From Cyanobium gracile_A (GTDB taxonomy: Bacteria; Cyanobacteriota; Cyanobacteriia; PCC-6307; Cyanobiaceae), in the NCBI RefSeq assembly GCF_034931305.1, contig NZ_JAYGHY010000044.1:1-24121 (forward strand): a stretch of DNA of 24,121 nucleotides, written 5' to 3'. Under the pieces are notes generated by a model. The model saw nothing but the letters and a program-made list of their open reading frames with translations. It ran no database searches and was not told the DNA's origin. The translations under genes were made by a program, and so were the position numbers. Positions 15,624-22,181 of this stretch are shown piece by piece (within the stretch, counting starts at the first letter, position 1; each line of letters starts with the position of its first letter).

Positions 15624-16442
15624 ATGCCCACGGTTGCCTCCTCCTTCACCGATGGTGCTGATCTGGAGGCTTCCGCGGGGGGTGGTTCCCCCTCCCAGCC
15701 GATCGCCACCCTGCTGGTCGTCGACGACGAGGCGGCGGTGCGCCGGGTGCTGCTGATGCGTCTCCAGCTGGCCGGCTACCGGGTGCTCTGCGCCGAGGAC
15801 GGCGAGGAGGCCCTGGCACTGTTCCACCAGGAGCAGCCCGACCTGGTCGTGCTCGACGTGATGCTGCCCAAGCTGGACGGCTTCGCCGTCTGCCGGCGCC
15901 TGCGGGCCGAATCCTGCGTGCCGATCATCTTCCTCTCCGCCCTCGATGCGATTGCCGAACGGGTGGCGGGCCTGGATCTGGGTGCCGACGACTACCTGCC
16001 CAAGCCCTTCAGCCCCAAGGAACTCGAGGCCCGCATCTCCACGATCCTGCGGCGCATGGGCCGGGGGGCGGCCACCAGCGAACCGCGCGAGCTGCCCATC
16101 GGCTCCGGCGTGCTGCGGGTGGGGGATCTGGTGGTCGACACCAACCGCCGGCAGGTGACCCGCGAGGGCCAGCGCATTGCCCTCACCTACACCGAATTCA
16201 GCCTGCTGGAGCTGCTGTTCCGGGAGCCGGGCCGGGTGGTGCCGCGGGCCGAGATCCTTGAGCAGCTCTGGGGCTATCCCCCCCGCCGCGCCGCTGACCT
16301 GCGTGTGGTGGACGTGTATGTGGCCCGGTTGCGCGGCAAGCTCGAACCCGATCCCCGCAACCCCGAGCTGATCCTCACGGTGCGGGGCACGGGCTACGCC
16401 TCCCAGCGGATGGGTGAAGCCACCCTGGCCGCCGCCGGCTGA
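15624..16442 (+). CDS. rpaB: Response regulator transcription factor RpaB (Ycf27)
   Basis: A 272-residue OmpR-type regulator. The receiver has Asp34/Asp35 (VVDDE), phospho-acceptor Asp78 (LDVMLPKLDG), Ser105 and Lys127 (PKPFSPKELEARI). The winged helix ends KLEPDPRNPELILTVRGTGY, the RpaB/Ycf27 hallmark; RpaA has a different receiver. RpaB represses high-light genes and activates photosystem I genes through HLR1 sites, under control of the kinase NblS. The ATG at 15624 has GGAG 8 bases upstream; the ATG at 15618 is only 2 bases from it. A 25-residue Ser/Gly-rich N-terminal extension precedes the receiver. It lies 146 bases after the solute-binding protein gene and probably has its own promoter; no clear HLR1 repeat was found in that gap. 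lysS follows 80 bases later. Confidence 0.88.
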   Translation: MPTVASSFTDGADLEASAGGGSPSQPIATLLVVDDEAAVRRVLLMRLQLAGYRVLCAEDGEEALALFHQEQPDLVVLDVMLPKLDGFAVCRRLRAESCVPIIFLSALDAIAERVAGLDLGADDYLPKPFSPKELEARISTILRRMGRGAATSEPRELPIGSGVLRVGDLVVDTNRRQVTREGQRIALTYTEFSLLELLFREPGRVVPRAEILEQLWGYPPRRAADLRVVDVYVARLRGKLEPDPRNPELILTVRGTGYASQRMGEATLAAAG

Positions 16443-16478
16443 GCCCACAGCCCACCCCCTGAAGCTGACGTCGGCCGG

Positions 16479-16488
16479 TCCTGCAGGA
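16479..16488. repeat. Palindrome in the rpaB-lysS gap
   Basis: TCCTGCAGGA is a perfect 10-base palindrome about 35 bases before the lysS start. It is otherwise an ordinary 80-base gap. It may be an operator half-overlap or chance. Confidence 0.25.
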
Positions 16489-16522
16489 TGGGCTGCGACC
16501 CTTCTCCATCGCCCTGCCTGCC

Positions 16523-18043
16523 TTGTCGGATCTGCGTGAGACCCGTCTGGAGAAAGCCCGCACCCTGGAGTCGCTCGGTCGCGCTCCCTATGCGCTCGGC
16601 TTCGCCCCCAGCCACCGCACCGCCCAGCTGCAGCAGGCCCATGCCGACCTGCCCAATGGCGAAGAGCGGGCGGTGGTGGTGGCCGTTGCCGGACGGGTGA
16701 TGACCCGTCGGGTGATGGGCAAGCTGGCCTTCTTCACCATCGCTGACGAATCCGGCCCGATCCAGCTGTTCATCGAGAAGGCCACCCTGCTGGCGGCCCA
16801 CCCGGAGGAGCCTGAAGGCTTCGCCCAGATCACCTCCCTGGTGGATGGCGGCGATTGGATCGGGGTGCACGGCAGCCTGCGCCGCACCGACCGGGGCGAA
16901 CTCTCGGTCAAGGTGACCGACTGGGTGATGCTCACCAAGGCGCTCCAGCCGCTGCCCGACAAGTGGCACGGCCTGGCGGACGTGGAGAAGCGCTACCGCC
17001 AGCGCTACCTCGATCTGATCGTGTCGCCCCACACCCGGGAGACCTTCCGGCGCCGGGCGCGGCTGGTGAGCGCCATGCGCCGCTGGCTCGATGAGCGCGG
17101 CTTCCTCGAGATCGAGACGCCTGTCCTGCAGACCGAAGCCGGCGGTGCCGACGCCCGCCCCTTCGCCACCCATCACAACGCCCTCGACCTGCCCCTCACC
17201 CTGCGCATCGCCACCGAGCTGCACCTCAAGCGGCTGGTGGTGGGGGGCTTCGAGCGGGTCTATGAGCTCGGCCGCATCTTCCGCAACGAGGGGATCAGCA
17301 CCCGGCACAACCCCGAATTCACGTCGGTGGAGATCTACCAGGCCTTCGCCGATTACCACACGATGATGGACCTCACCGAGCAGCTGCTGGCCGCGGCCTG
17401 CCTGGAGGTCTGCGGCGACACCCGCCTCACCTACCAGGGGGAGGCGATCGATCTCACCCCACCCTGGCGGCGGGTCACCATGCATGAGCTGGTGGAGCAG
17501 GCCACCGGGCTGGATTTCCACACCTTCGCCGACCGTGCCCAGGCGGCCGCGGCCATGGAAGCCGCCGGCCTGGCGGCCCCCGAGACGGCCGACAGCGTGG
17601 GCCGACTGCTGGTGGAAGCCTTCGAGCAGGCGGTGGAAACCACGCTGGTGCAGCCCACCTTCGTGATGGATTACCCGGTGGAGAATTCGCCCCTGGCCCG
17701 CTCCCATCGCAGCAAGCCGGGGCTGGTGGAGCGCTTCGAGCTGTTCATCGTCGGGCGGGAGACGGCCAACGCCTTCAGTGAGCTGATCGATCCGCTGGAT
17801 CAGCGGGCCAGGCTGGAGCTGCAGCAGCTGCGCCGCCAGGCGGGGGACCCCGAGGCCCAGACGGTGGATGAGGACTTCCTGCAAGCCCTGGAGGTGGGCA
17901 TGCCCCCCACCGGCGGCCTCGGCATCGGCATCGACCGGCTGGCGATGCTGCTCACCGACAGCCCCTCGATCCGCGATGTGATCGCCTTCCCCCTGCTGCG
18001 CCCGGAGGCCCGGGAAAGGGCCGGAACCGACGCAGTGGGATAA
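16523..18043 (+). CDS. lysS: Lysyl-tRNA synthetase, class II
   Basis: A 506-residue enzyme that charges tRNA-Lys. The N-terminal OB-fold anticodon-binding domain (about 50-150) contains VAGRVMTRRVMGKLAFFTIAD. The class II catalytic domain follows: motif 1 around GFLEIETPVLQ (about 191-201), motif 2 as FRNEGISTRHNPEFTSVE (about 253-270), and motif 3 as GGLGIGIDRLAMLL (about 464-477). TTG 16523 is taken as start because SDLRETRLEKARTLE matches the usual cyanobacterial N-terminus; there is no clear Shine-Dalgarno. It stops with TAA, whose last base is the first base of a downstream ATG. Length is normal for bacterial LysS. Confidence 0.95.
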   Translation: MSDLRETRLEKARTLESLGRAPYALGFAPSHRTAQLQQAHADLPNGEERAVVVAVAGRVMTRRVMGKLAFFTIADESGPIQLFIEKATLLAAHPEEPEGFAQITSLVDGGDWIGVHGSLRRTDRGELSVKVTDWVMLTKALQPLPDKWHGLADVEKRYRQRYLDLIVSPHTRETFRRRARLVSAMRRWLDERGFLEIETPVLQTEAGGADARPFATHHNALDLPLTLRIATELHLKRLVVGGFERVYELGRIFRNEGISTRHNPEFTSVEIYQAFADYHTMMDLTEQLLAAACLEVCGDTRLTYQGEAIDLTPPWRRVTMHELVEQATGLDFHTFADRAQAAAAMEAAGLAAPETADSVGRLLVEAFEQAVETTLVQPTFVMDYPVENSPLARSHRSKPGLVERFELFIVGRETANAFSELIDPLDQRARLELQQLRRQAGDPEAQTVDEDFLQALEVGMPPTGGLGIGIDRLAMLLTDSPSIRDVIAFPLLRPEARERAGTDAVG

Positions 18044-18081
18044 TGGTTTCCAGTAGGCCTTCTCCCCCTCGGGGCTCTGGT

Positions 18082-18345
18082 ATGAGTGGTGAGCGCGTCG
18101 GTTTTCGCTTTCAACACGCCGATGCGGTGGTGAAGCGCAATCCCCAGGGGCGTTCGCGCCGTGGCTGGGTCATGGAACCGGTGGAACAGACCACCAGCCG
18201 TGGAACCAAGATGCCCGCCTATCGCATCCGCTGGCGGGACAGTGAACGACCGGAGATCGTGCTGCAGCACATGCTGATCGCCGATCCCGATCCCACCCCA
18301 CCCCCTGAAGGGGTGAGCCTGGTGCCCCCAGTGCCCAAGAAGTAG
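18082..18345 (+). CDS. Small hypothetical protein after lysS (conserved-looking, function unknown)
   Basis: An 87-residue protein. I recognise the sequence style from picocyanobacterial genomes but no functional domain. It is basic and polar, with KRNPQGRSRRGWV (about 19-31), TSRGTKMPAYRIRWRDSERPE (about 39-58, a beta-strand-like core) and a Pro-rich end DPDPTPPPEG. No signal peptide or membrane helix is seen. ATG 18082 (MSGERVGF) is preferred because homologue-like sequence starts there. An in-frame ATG at 18043 overlaps the lysS stop by one base (TAATG) and would add 13 low-complexity residues. It is likely cotranscribed with lysS. A small nucleic-acid or ribosome-associated role is possible but only a guess. 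Confidence 0.7.
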   Translation: MSGERVGFRFQHADAVVKRNPQGRSRRGWVMEPVEQTTSRGTKMPAYRIRWRDSERPEIVLQHMLIADPDPTPPPEGVSLVPPVPKK

Positions 18346-18359
18346 AGCCCCAAAGGGCT
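18346..18359. terminator. Short hairpin between converging genes
   Basis: AGCCC-CAAA-GGGCT directly follows the stop of the 87-residue gene in the 28-base gap between convergent genes. A second stem, CACCCC/GGGGTG (18299-18315), lies just inside the coding end. Neither has a T-run. Together they may form a weak bidirectional terminator. Confidence 0.35.
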
Positions 18360-18373
18360 GCGGCAGTGACGGT

Positions 18374-19174
18374 TCAGATCCAGCCCCGCCAGCGGTAGGC
18401 CAGCAGGCCCAGATGCTCCCGCATGGCGGTGGTGGTCATCACCAGGGCCTCGGCACTGGGCAGCAGCCCCATCACGCTGCCGGCCAGGGTGGGGGTGCCG
18501 AACGATCGCCGCTCGGGGAGCTGGAAGTCGCAGGCCACCGGGATGATCCGGACGTCCGGTGCCGCCCGGCGCAGGGTGGCCAGTGAGCGGGGCAGGTGGG
18601 TCGCACTGGTGACCAGCAGCAGAGAGCTCCAGCCCCGCTGCCGGGCCAGCCTCACCAGGGCAGCGGTTTCTTCGGCCGTGTTGCGCCCTTCTTCGCTGGT
18701 GACGATCTGATCGGCCGCCACCCCCAGGCTGGTGGCCAGGGCCTTGGCCAGCCGGGCCTCACCGGGGGCTGGGTCGTTGGCCATGAAGGTGACCCTGCCG
18801 CCGCTCACCAGCAGCCAGGGGGCCTTGCCCTCCCGCATCAGGGCCACGGCGCGCAGCAGCCGGTCGCCGGCCTCGTTGACTTCCACCCCCTGCCGGGGCG
18901 GCAGGGCCGGCCGCAGCCCTCCCCCCAGCACCAGCACCGCATCGGCCCGGGGGATCGGGGAGGGCGTCAGCCGGGCGGCCCGTTCCTCCAGCCCCCACAC
19001 CAGCTGGCGGCTGAGCAGGGGTGTGGCCGCCAGCCAGAGCAGCACGATCCCCACGCTGGAGAGGACCGGACCGAAGCGGCGCTGGCGGTTGACCAGGCCC
19101 GCGATCTGAAGCAGCAGGGACAGCCCGAGGGGGTAGAGGCCGAGCGGCAGCAGTTTCGAGAGCAGAAAACCCAT
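18374..19174 (-). CDS. DUF218 / YdcF (ElyC-SanA) family membrane protein
   Basis: A 266-residue protein. Two N-terminal membrane helices (about 8-27 and 36-56) precede a DUF218 domain at about 76-240. Family motifs are ADAVLVLGGG (76-85), LLVSGG, GRNTAEETAALV and LLVTSATHLPRSLATL, where the conserved polar residues of the Rossmann-like fold lie. Members of this family (ElyC, SanA, YdcF) affect envelope and peptidoglycan precursor metabolism or bind S-adenosylmethionine-like ligands; the reaction is not settled. It is the last gene of the minus-strand egt run, 13 bases after the coiled-coil gene, so cotranscription is likely. Its role in ergothioneine metabolism, if any, is unknown. Confidence 0.8.
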   Translation of the reverse strand: MGFLLSKLLPLGLYPLGLSLLLQIAGLVNRQRRFGPVLSSVGIVLLWLAATPLLSRQLVWGLEERAARLTPSPIPRADAVLVLGGGLRPALPPRQGVEVNEAGDRLLRAVALMREGKAPWLLVSGGRVTFMANDPAPGEARLAKALATSLGVAADQIVTSEEGRNTAEETAALVRLARQRGWSSLLLVTSATHLPRSLATLRRAAPDVRIIPVACDFQLPERRSFGTPTLAGSVMGLLPSAEALVMTTTAMREHLGLLAYRWRGWI

Positions 19175-19187
19175 GGCGTGGGGCGGT

Positions 19188-19670
19188 TCAGCGCTGGTGG
19201 CGGCGCTTCAGCTCCTGCAGCTCCTGCTGGGCCTCGAACCGGGCCCAGTCGGCCTCCAGATCGGGCGTGGCGGCGGGGCCGGAGCTGCGTTGGCTGGTGA
19301 GCTCGGCCAGCTCCTGCTCGACACTGGCGAAGCGTTGGCCCAGGTCGGTGAGAGCCTGCCAGCGTTGGCGGCCCTGGTCCATCAGGCCCGCCACATGGGC
19401 TTCGGCGCGGCCGGCCAGCTCCCCGGCCCCGGCGGTTCGGGCCCGGCTGATCCGCCCCTGCCACTGGCGAATCTCCTCGGCCAGCTTCAGCAGTTGCTTT
19501 CGCTGCTCCTCGGCCTGCTGCCGCAGGCGCACCCGTTCGGCCAGCAACTGCCGCTGCCGGTCGCGGGCGGCCTGTCCCCGCAGCAGCTCCTCCTGCTGGG
19601 GATTGGTGCGCAGGAAGCCCTCCAGCTGCTGATCCAGCCGCGCCTCCAGTTCCTCCAGCCAGTTGCTCAT
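19188..19670 (-). CDS. Coiled-coil protein of the egt cluster (hercynine metabolism protein-like)
   Basis: A 160-residue, almost entirely helical protein rich in Gln, Glu, Arg and Leu. Heptad-like patterning runs from about 10 to 75 (LRQQAEEQRKQLLKLAEEI) and from 95 to 155. There is no signal peptide, membrane segment or catalytic motif. From memory, proteins like this beside egtB and egtD in picocyanobacteria are annotated as hercynine metabolism proteins on the basis of co-occurrence; no biochemical function is known to me. Its ATG overlaps the stop of the 78-residue gene in an ATGA junction, so the two are translationally coupled. It could be a scaffold for EgtB/EgtD or a generic coiled-coil protein. 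Confidence 0.72.
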   Translation of the reverse strand: MSNWLEELEARLDQQLEGFLRTNPQQEELLRGQAARDRQRQLLAERVRLRQQAEEQRKQLLKLAEEIRQWQGRISRARTAGAGELAGRAEAHVAGLMDQGRQRWQALTDLGQRFASVEQELAELTSQRSSGPAATPDLEADWARFEAQQELQELKRRHQR

Positions 19671-19903
19671 GGCGCGGGTTCGCCGGGGGCGCGGGTGATC
19701 AGGGGCGCTTCGATTTCTTCCTGCAGGGGGGTGATGGCGGCCTCGCGGGAGCGCAGCAGCAGCTGGGTGAGCCGGGCGATGGCCCCTTCGCCCAGGTCCT
19801 GCTCGCCGATGCGGTCGAAGGCCTTGCGGTAGAGATCCTCGAGTTCCTCGATCAGGCCTTCGCGCACCCCGCGCATGGACTGCCGCTGCTCCTCCCTGCT
19901 CAT
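19667..19903 (-). CDS. Small helical protein of the egt cluster (hercynine metabolism small protein-like)
   Basis: A 78-residue acidic protein predicted to be helical, with REGLIEELEDLYRKAFDRIG (about 14-33) as an amphipathic helix and IARLTQLLLRSREAAITPLQ (about 42-61) as a second. The tail is Pro/Ala-rich. No enzyme motif is present. It sits between egtD and the 160-residue coiled-coil gene and overlaps both by four bases (ATGA at each junction), which is strong evidence for a dedicated role in the same unit. I recall similar small genes beside egtD in marine Synechococcus and Prochlorococcus. Partner or stability factor for EgtD is an inference. Confidence 0.75.
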   Translation of the reverse strand: MSREEQRQSMRGVREGLIEELEDLYRKAFDRIGEQDLGEGAIARLTQLLLRSREAAITPLQEEIEAPLITRAPGEPAP

Positions 19904-20871
19904 CGATCGCTCCGCTGCTGTTCCGAGTCTGCCTGCACCAGCAGATGCAGAGCGAAATCGCCGGCCGGGTCGCTCCAGTGGCCCACCCCCCGCCAGCCGG
20001 CCGTGGCCGCCAGGTCGAGGAAGGCTTCGGGGCCGTACTTGTAGCTGTACTCCGTGATCAGCGGCTCACCGGCCGCGAACGGCCAGCAGCGGCCCGCCAG
20101 CCGCACCTCCAGCTCCCGCTGGCTCACCAGGGCCATGGCGATGCGGCCGTGATCGGCCTCCCACCAGGCCCGGTACGCAAAGTCGCTCGCCTGGAAGTCG
20201 CCGTCCAGATCGCGGTTGAGGCGGGTGAGCAGGTTGCGGGCGAAGGCTTCCGACCAGCCGGCCCGGTCGTTGTAGGCCTCCTCCAGCCGTTGCACCGCCT
20301 TGGGCTGGTCGATGCCGATCAGCAGGCGGCTGCCCGGTCCGAGCAGCTGGCGGAACTGGCGCAGCAGCGCCCGGGCGCCGGCGGGGTCGAAGTTGCCGAT
20401 CGAGCTGCCCGGGTAGAAACCCAGCCGCCCGTGGCCCTCCAGGGCGGGGTGGTCCGGCAGCTGCTCCAGGAGGCTGTAGTCACAGCAGATGCCCAGCACC
20501 GGCAGGTCCGGATGGCGTTGCTGCAGGGCCCGGCAGGCGGGGGCCAGGTGGTCGGCGCTGATGTCGAGCGCCACGTAAGCGGCCGGATCCAGGGCACTGA
20601 GCAGGGGGCTCACCTTGCGGGCGCTGCCGGCCCCGAACTCCACCACCACCCCGGGTCCGAGGGCGGCGGCCAGTTCGGCCGCCCGCGTGTCCAGCAGGGC
20701 CGTCTCGGTGCGGGTGAGGCCGTACTCCGGTTGCTCGCAGATGGCCTCGAACAGCCGCGACCCCTCGGCGTCGTACAGCAGCCAGGCCGGCAGCTGCTTC
20801 GGCTGGCGGCCCATGCCCTCGATCACCAGCCGGGCCATGTCGGCCGGCTCGGGATGGAGGTCGATCAGCAT
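19900..20871 (-). CDS. egtD: L-histidine N-alpha-trimethyltransferase EgtD
   Basis: A 323-residue SAM-dependent enzyme that methylates histidine three times to give hercynine, the first step of ergothioneine synthesis. Motifs are YDAEGSRLFEAIC (33-45) and PEYGLTRTE (48-56). The SAM motif EFGAGSARK is at 78-86, FYPGSSIGNF at 152-161, and YNDRAGWSEAF (200-210) holds the Asn that contacts histidine. ITEYSYKY (272-279) has Glu274 and Ser276 at the positions of the substrate-binding Glu and Ser in mycobacterial EgtD. The length is typical. It overlaps egtB by seven bases and the following 78-residue gene by four. SAH produced here is a substrate of AhcY, encoded elsewhere in this window. Confidence 0.95.
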   Translation of the reverse strand: MLIDLHPEPADMARLVIEGMGRQPKQLPAWLLYDAEGSRLFEAICEQPEYGLTRTETALLDTRAAELAAALGPGVVVEFGAGSARKVSPLLSALDPAAYVALDISADHLAPACRALQQRHPDLPVLGICCDYSLLEQLPDHPALEGHGRLGFYPGSSIGNFDPAGARALLRQFRQLLGPGSRLLIGIDQPKAVQRLEEAYNDRAGWSEAFARNLLTRLNRDLDGDFQASDFAYRAWWEADHGRIAMALVSQRELEVRLAGRCWPFAAGEPLITEYSYKYGPEAFLDLAATAGWRGVGHWSDPAGDFALHLLVQADSEQQRSDR

Positions 20872-22103
20872 GGCTCGCTGGCGCCATCACGGGCCAGGCG
20901 CAGGCCGGCGGCCATCCAGCGGCAGTGGGGCGCAAAGAAGTTGCGGTAGGTGGGACGGGCGTGGCCCGCCGGGGTGAGGAAGCTGCTGCCCCGGAGCACG
21001 AACTGGGAGGTCATGAACTTGCCGTTGTATTCCCCCACCGCACCGGTGGCGGGTTGGAAGCCGGGGTAGGGACGGTAAGGGGTGGCGGTCCACTGCCAAA
21101 GGGCACCGAAGGCCTGGGGCAGGGGGCGGCCGCCCGGTTGGCTGGCTTCCGTCACCACCAGCTCCCATTCGGCTTCGCTGGGCAGCCGGCCGCCGCTCCA
21201 GCGGGCGAAGGCATCGGCCTCGAACCAGCTCAGATGGCGCACGGGCGCCTGGGGGTGGCGCGGCCGGCGGCCCGACAGTCCGAATTCCCAGTCCCCGCGC
21301 CAGTAGCGCGGGGCGCACCAGCCGCGCTCCTGCACCACCGCCCAGCCCTCGCTCATCCACAGCTCCGGCCGCCGATAGCCGTCATCGGCGATGAAGGCGG
21401 CGTAGTCGTCGTTGCTGACCAGCGTTTCGGCCACCAGGAACGGCTCCAGCCACTGCCGGTGGCGGGGGGCTTCGTTGTCGAAGTGGAAGCCATCGCCGGC
21501 GTGGCCGATCGCCACCAGCCCGCCGGGGTGGGAACGCCAGCCGCCCGGGCTCTCAGGCGCACTGGCCCCGGGAGGTTCCTGGCCGTAGGCGGGCTCCAGC
21601 GGGTTGCGGCTGAAGCCGTCGAGCAGATCCATCAGCAGCAGCTCCTGGTGCTGCTGCTCGTGCTGCAGCCCCAGTTCCACCAGCGCCAGCAGGGGGGCGG
21701 CCGCCTCGGCGGGACGGTGATCCAGCTCCAGCAGCAGCGTCTCCAGTCCGGCATCGACACGCCGGCGCCAGGCCAGCACCTCGCCGATGGCCGGGCGGGT
21801 GAGCAGACCCCGCTGGGGGCGGGGGTGGCGGCTGCCGATCGCCTCGTAATAGGAATTGAACAGATGGCCCCAGCGGCGATCGGGCGTTTCATGGCCGCTC
21901 AGGTGGGGCTCCAGCAGGAAGGTCTCGAAAAACCAGGTGGTGTGTCCCAGGTGCCACTTGGCCGGGCTGGCATCGGCCATGCCCTGCAGGCAGAGGTCCT
22001 CCGGTTCGAGGCCGTCGATCAGGCACTCGCTGTGCTGCCGTACCGCCTGGAGCCGTTGCAGGAGCCTGGTGCTCTCCGCCGGGAAGTGTGCCCTGGAGCC
22101 CAT
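20865..22103 (-). CDS. egtB: Ergothioneine biosynthesis sulfoxide synthase EgtB
   Basis: A 412-residue non-haem iron enzyme that couples hercynine to a thiol with oxygen to form the sulfoxide intermediate of ergothioneine. The N-terminal DinB-like domain has WHLGHTTWFFE (50-60), with His51/His54 near the iron site, and the HxxxHxE motif His148, His152, Glu154 (QHEQQHQELLLMDL). The C-terminal FGE-sulfatase-like domain (about 190-405) includes GGRLPSEAEWELV, GALWQWTATPY and FVLRGSSFLTP. ATG 22103 has GAAGG upstream. OvoA was considered, but it is longer and carries its own methyltransferase. No egtA or egtC is near, so cysteine rather than gamma-glutamylcysteine may be the sulfur donor. First gene of the minus-strand operon. 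Confidence 0.94.
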   Translation of the reverse strand: MGSRAHFPAESTRLLQRLQAVRQHSECLIDGLEPEDLCLQGMADASPAKWHLGHTTWFFETFLLEPHLSGHETPDRRWGHLFNSYYEAIGSRHPRPQRGLLTRPAIGEVLAWRRRVDAGLETLLLELDHRPAEAAAPLLALVELGLQHEQQHQELLLMDLLDGFSRNPLEPAYGQEPPGASAPESPGGWRSHPGGLVAIGHAGDGFHFDNEAPRHRQWLEPFLVAETLVSNDDYAAFIADDGYRRPELWMSEGWAVVQERGWCAPRYWRGDWEFGLSGRRPRHPQAPVRHLSWFEADAFARWSGGRLPSEAEWELVVTEASQPGGRPLPQAFGALWQWTATPYRPYPGFQPATGAVGEYNGKFMTSQFVLRGSSFLTPAGHARPTYRNFFAPHCRWMAAGLRLARDGASEPC

Positions 22104-22130
22104 GGACCTGCCCTTCTCTGGGGCCGACCT

Positions 22131-22145
22131 TAGGGATGTTCCCTA
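22131..22145. promoter_or_regulatory. Dyad operator candidate in the egtB / cysteine synthase divergent promoter
   Basis: TAGGGA-TGT-TCCCTA is a perfect 6-3-6 inverted repeat in the gap between the divergent egtB (start 22103) and cysteine synthase genes. TACGAT (22144-22149) overlaps the right arm and could be the -10 of the plus-strand gene. A dimeric regulator bound here could control both directions. The regulator is unknown. Confidence 0.5.
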
Positions 22146-22181
22146 CGATCCGGCCACGCAGCCATGGAGAAGGCCAGCCGC

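Noticed and set aside
15624..16442. RpaA rather than RpaB
   Set aside because: The receiver and the winged-helix ending (ELILTVRGTGY) fit RpaB/Ycf27, and the lysS neighbour agrees.
20865..22103. OvoA (ovothiol synthase) instead of EgtB
   Set aside because: OvoA is about 700 residues with a fused methyltransferase. This protein is 412 residues and sits beside a separate egtD.
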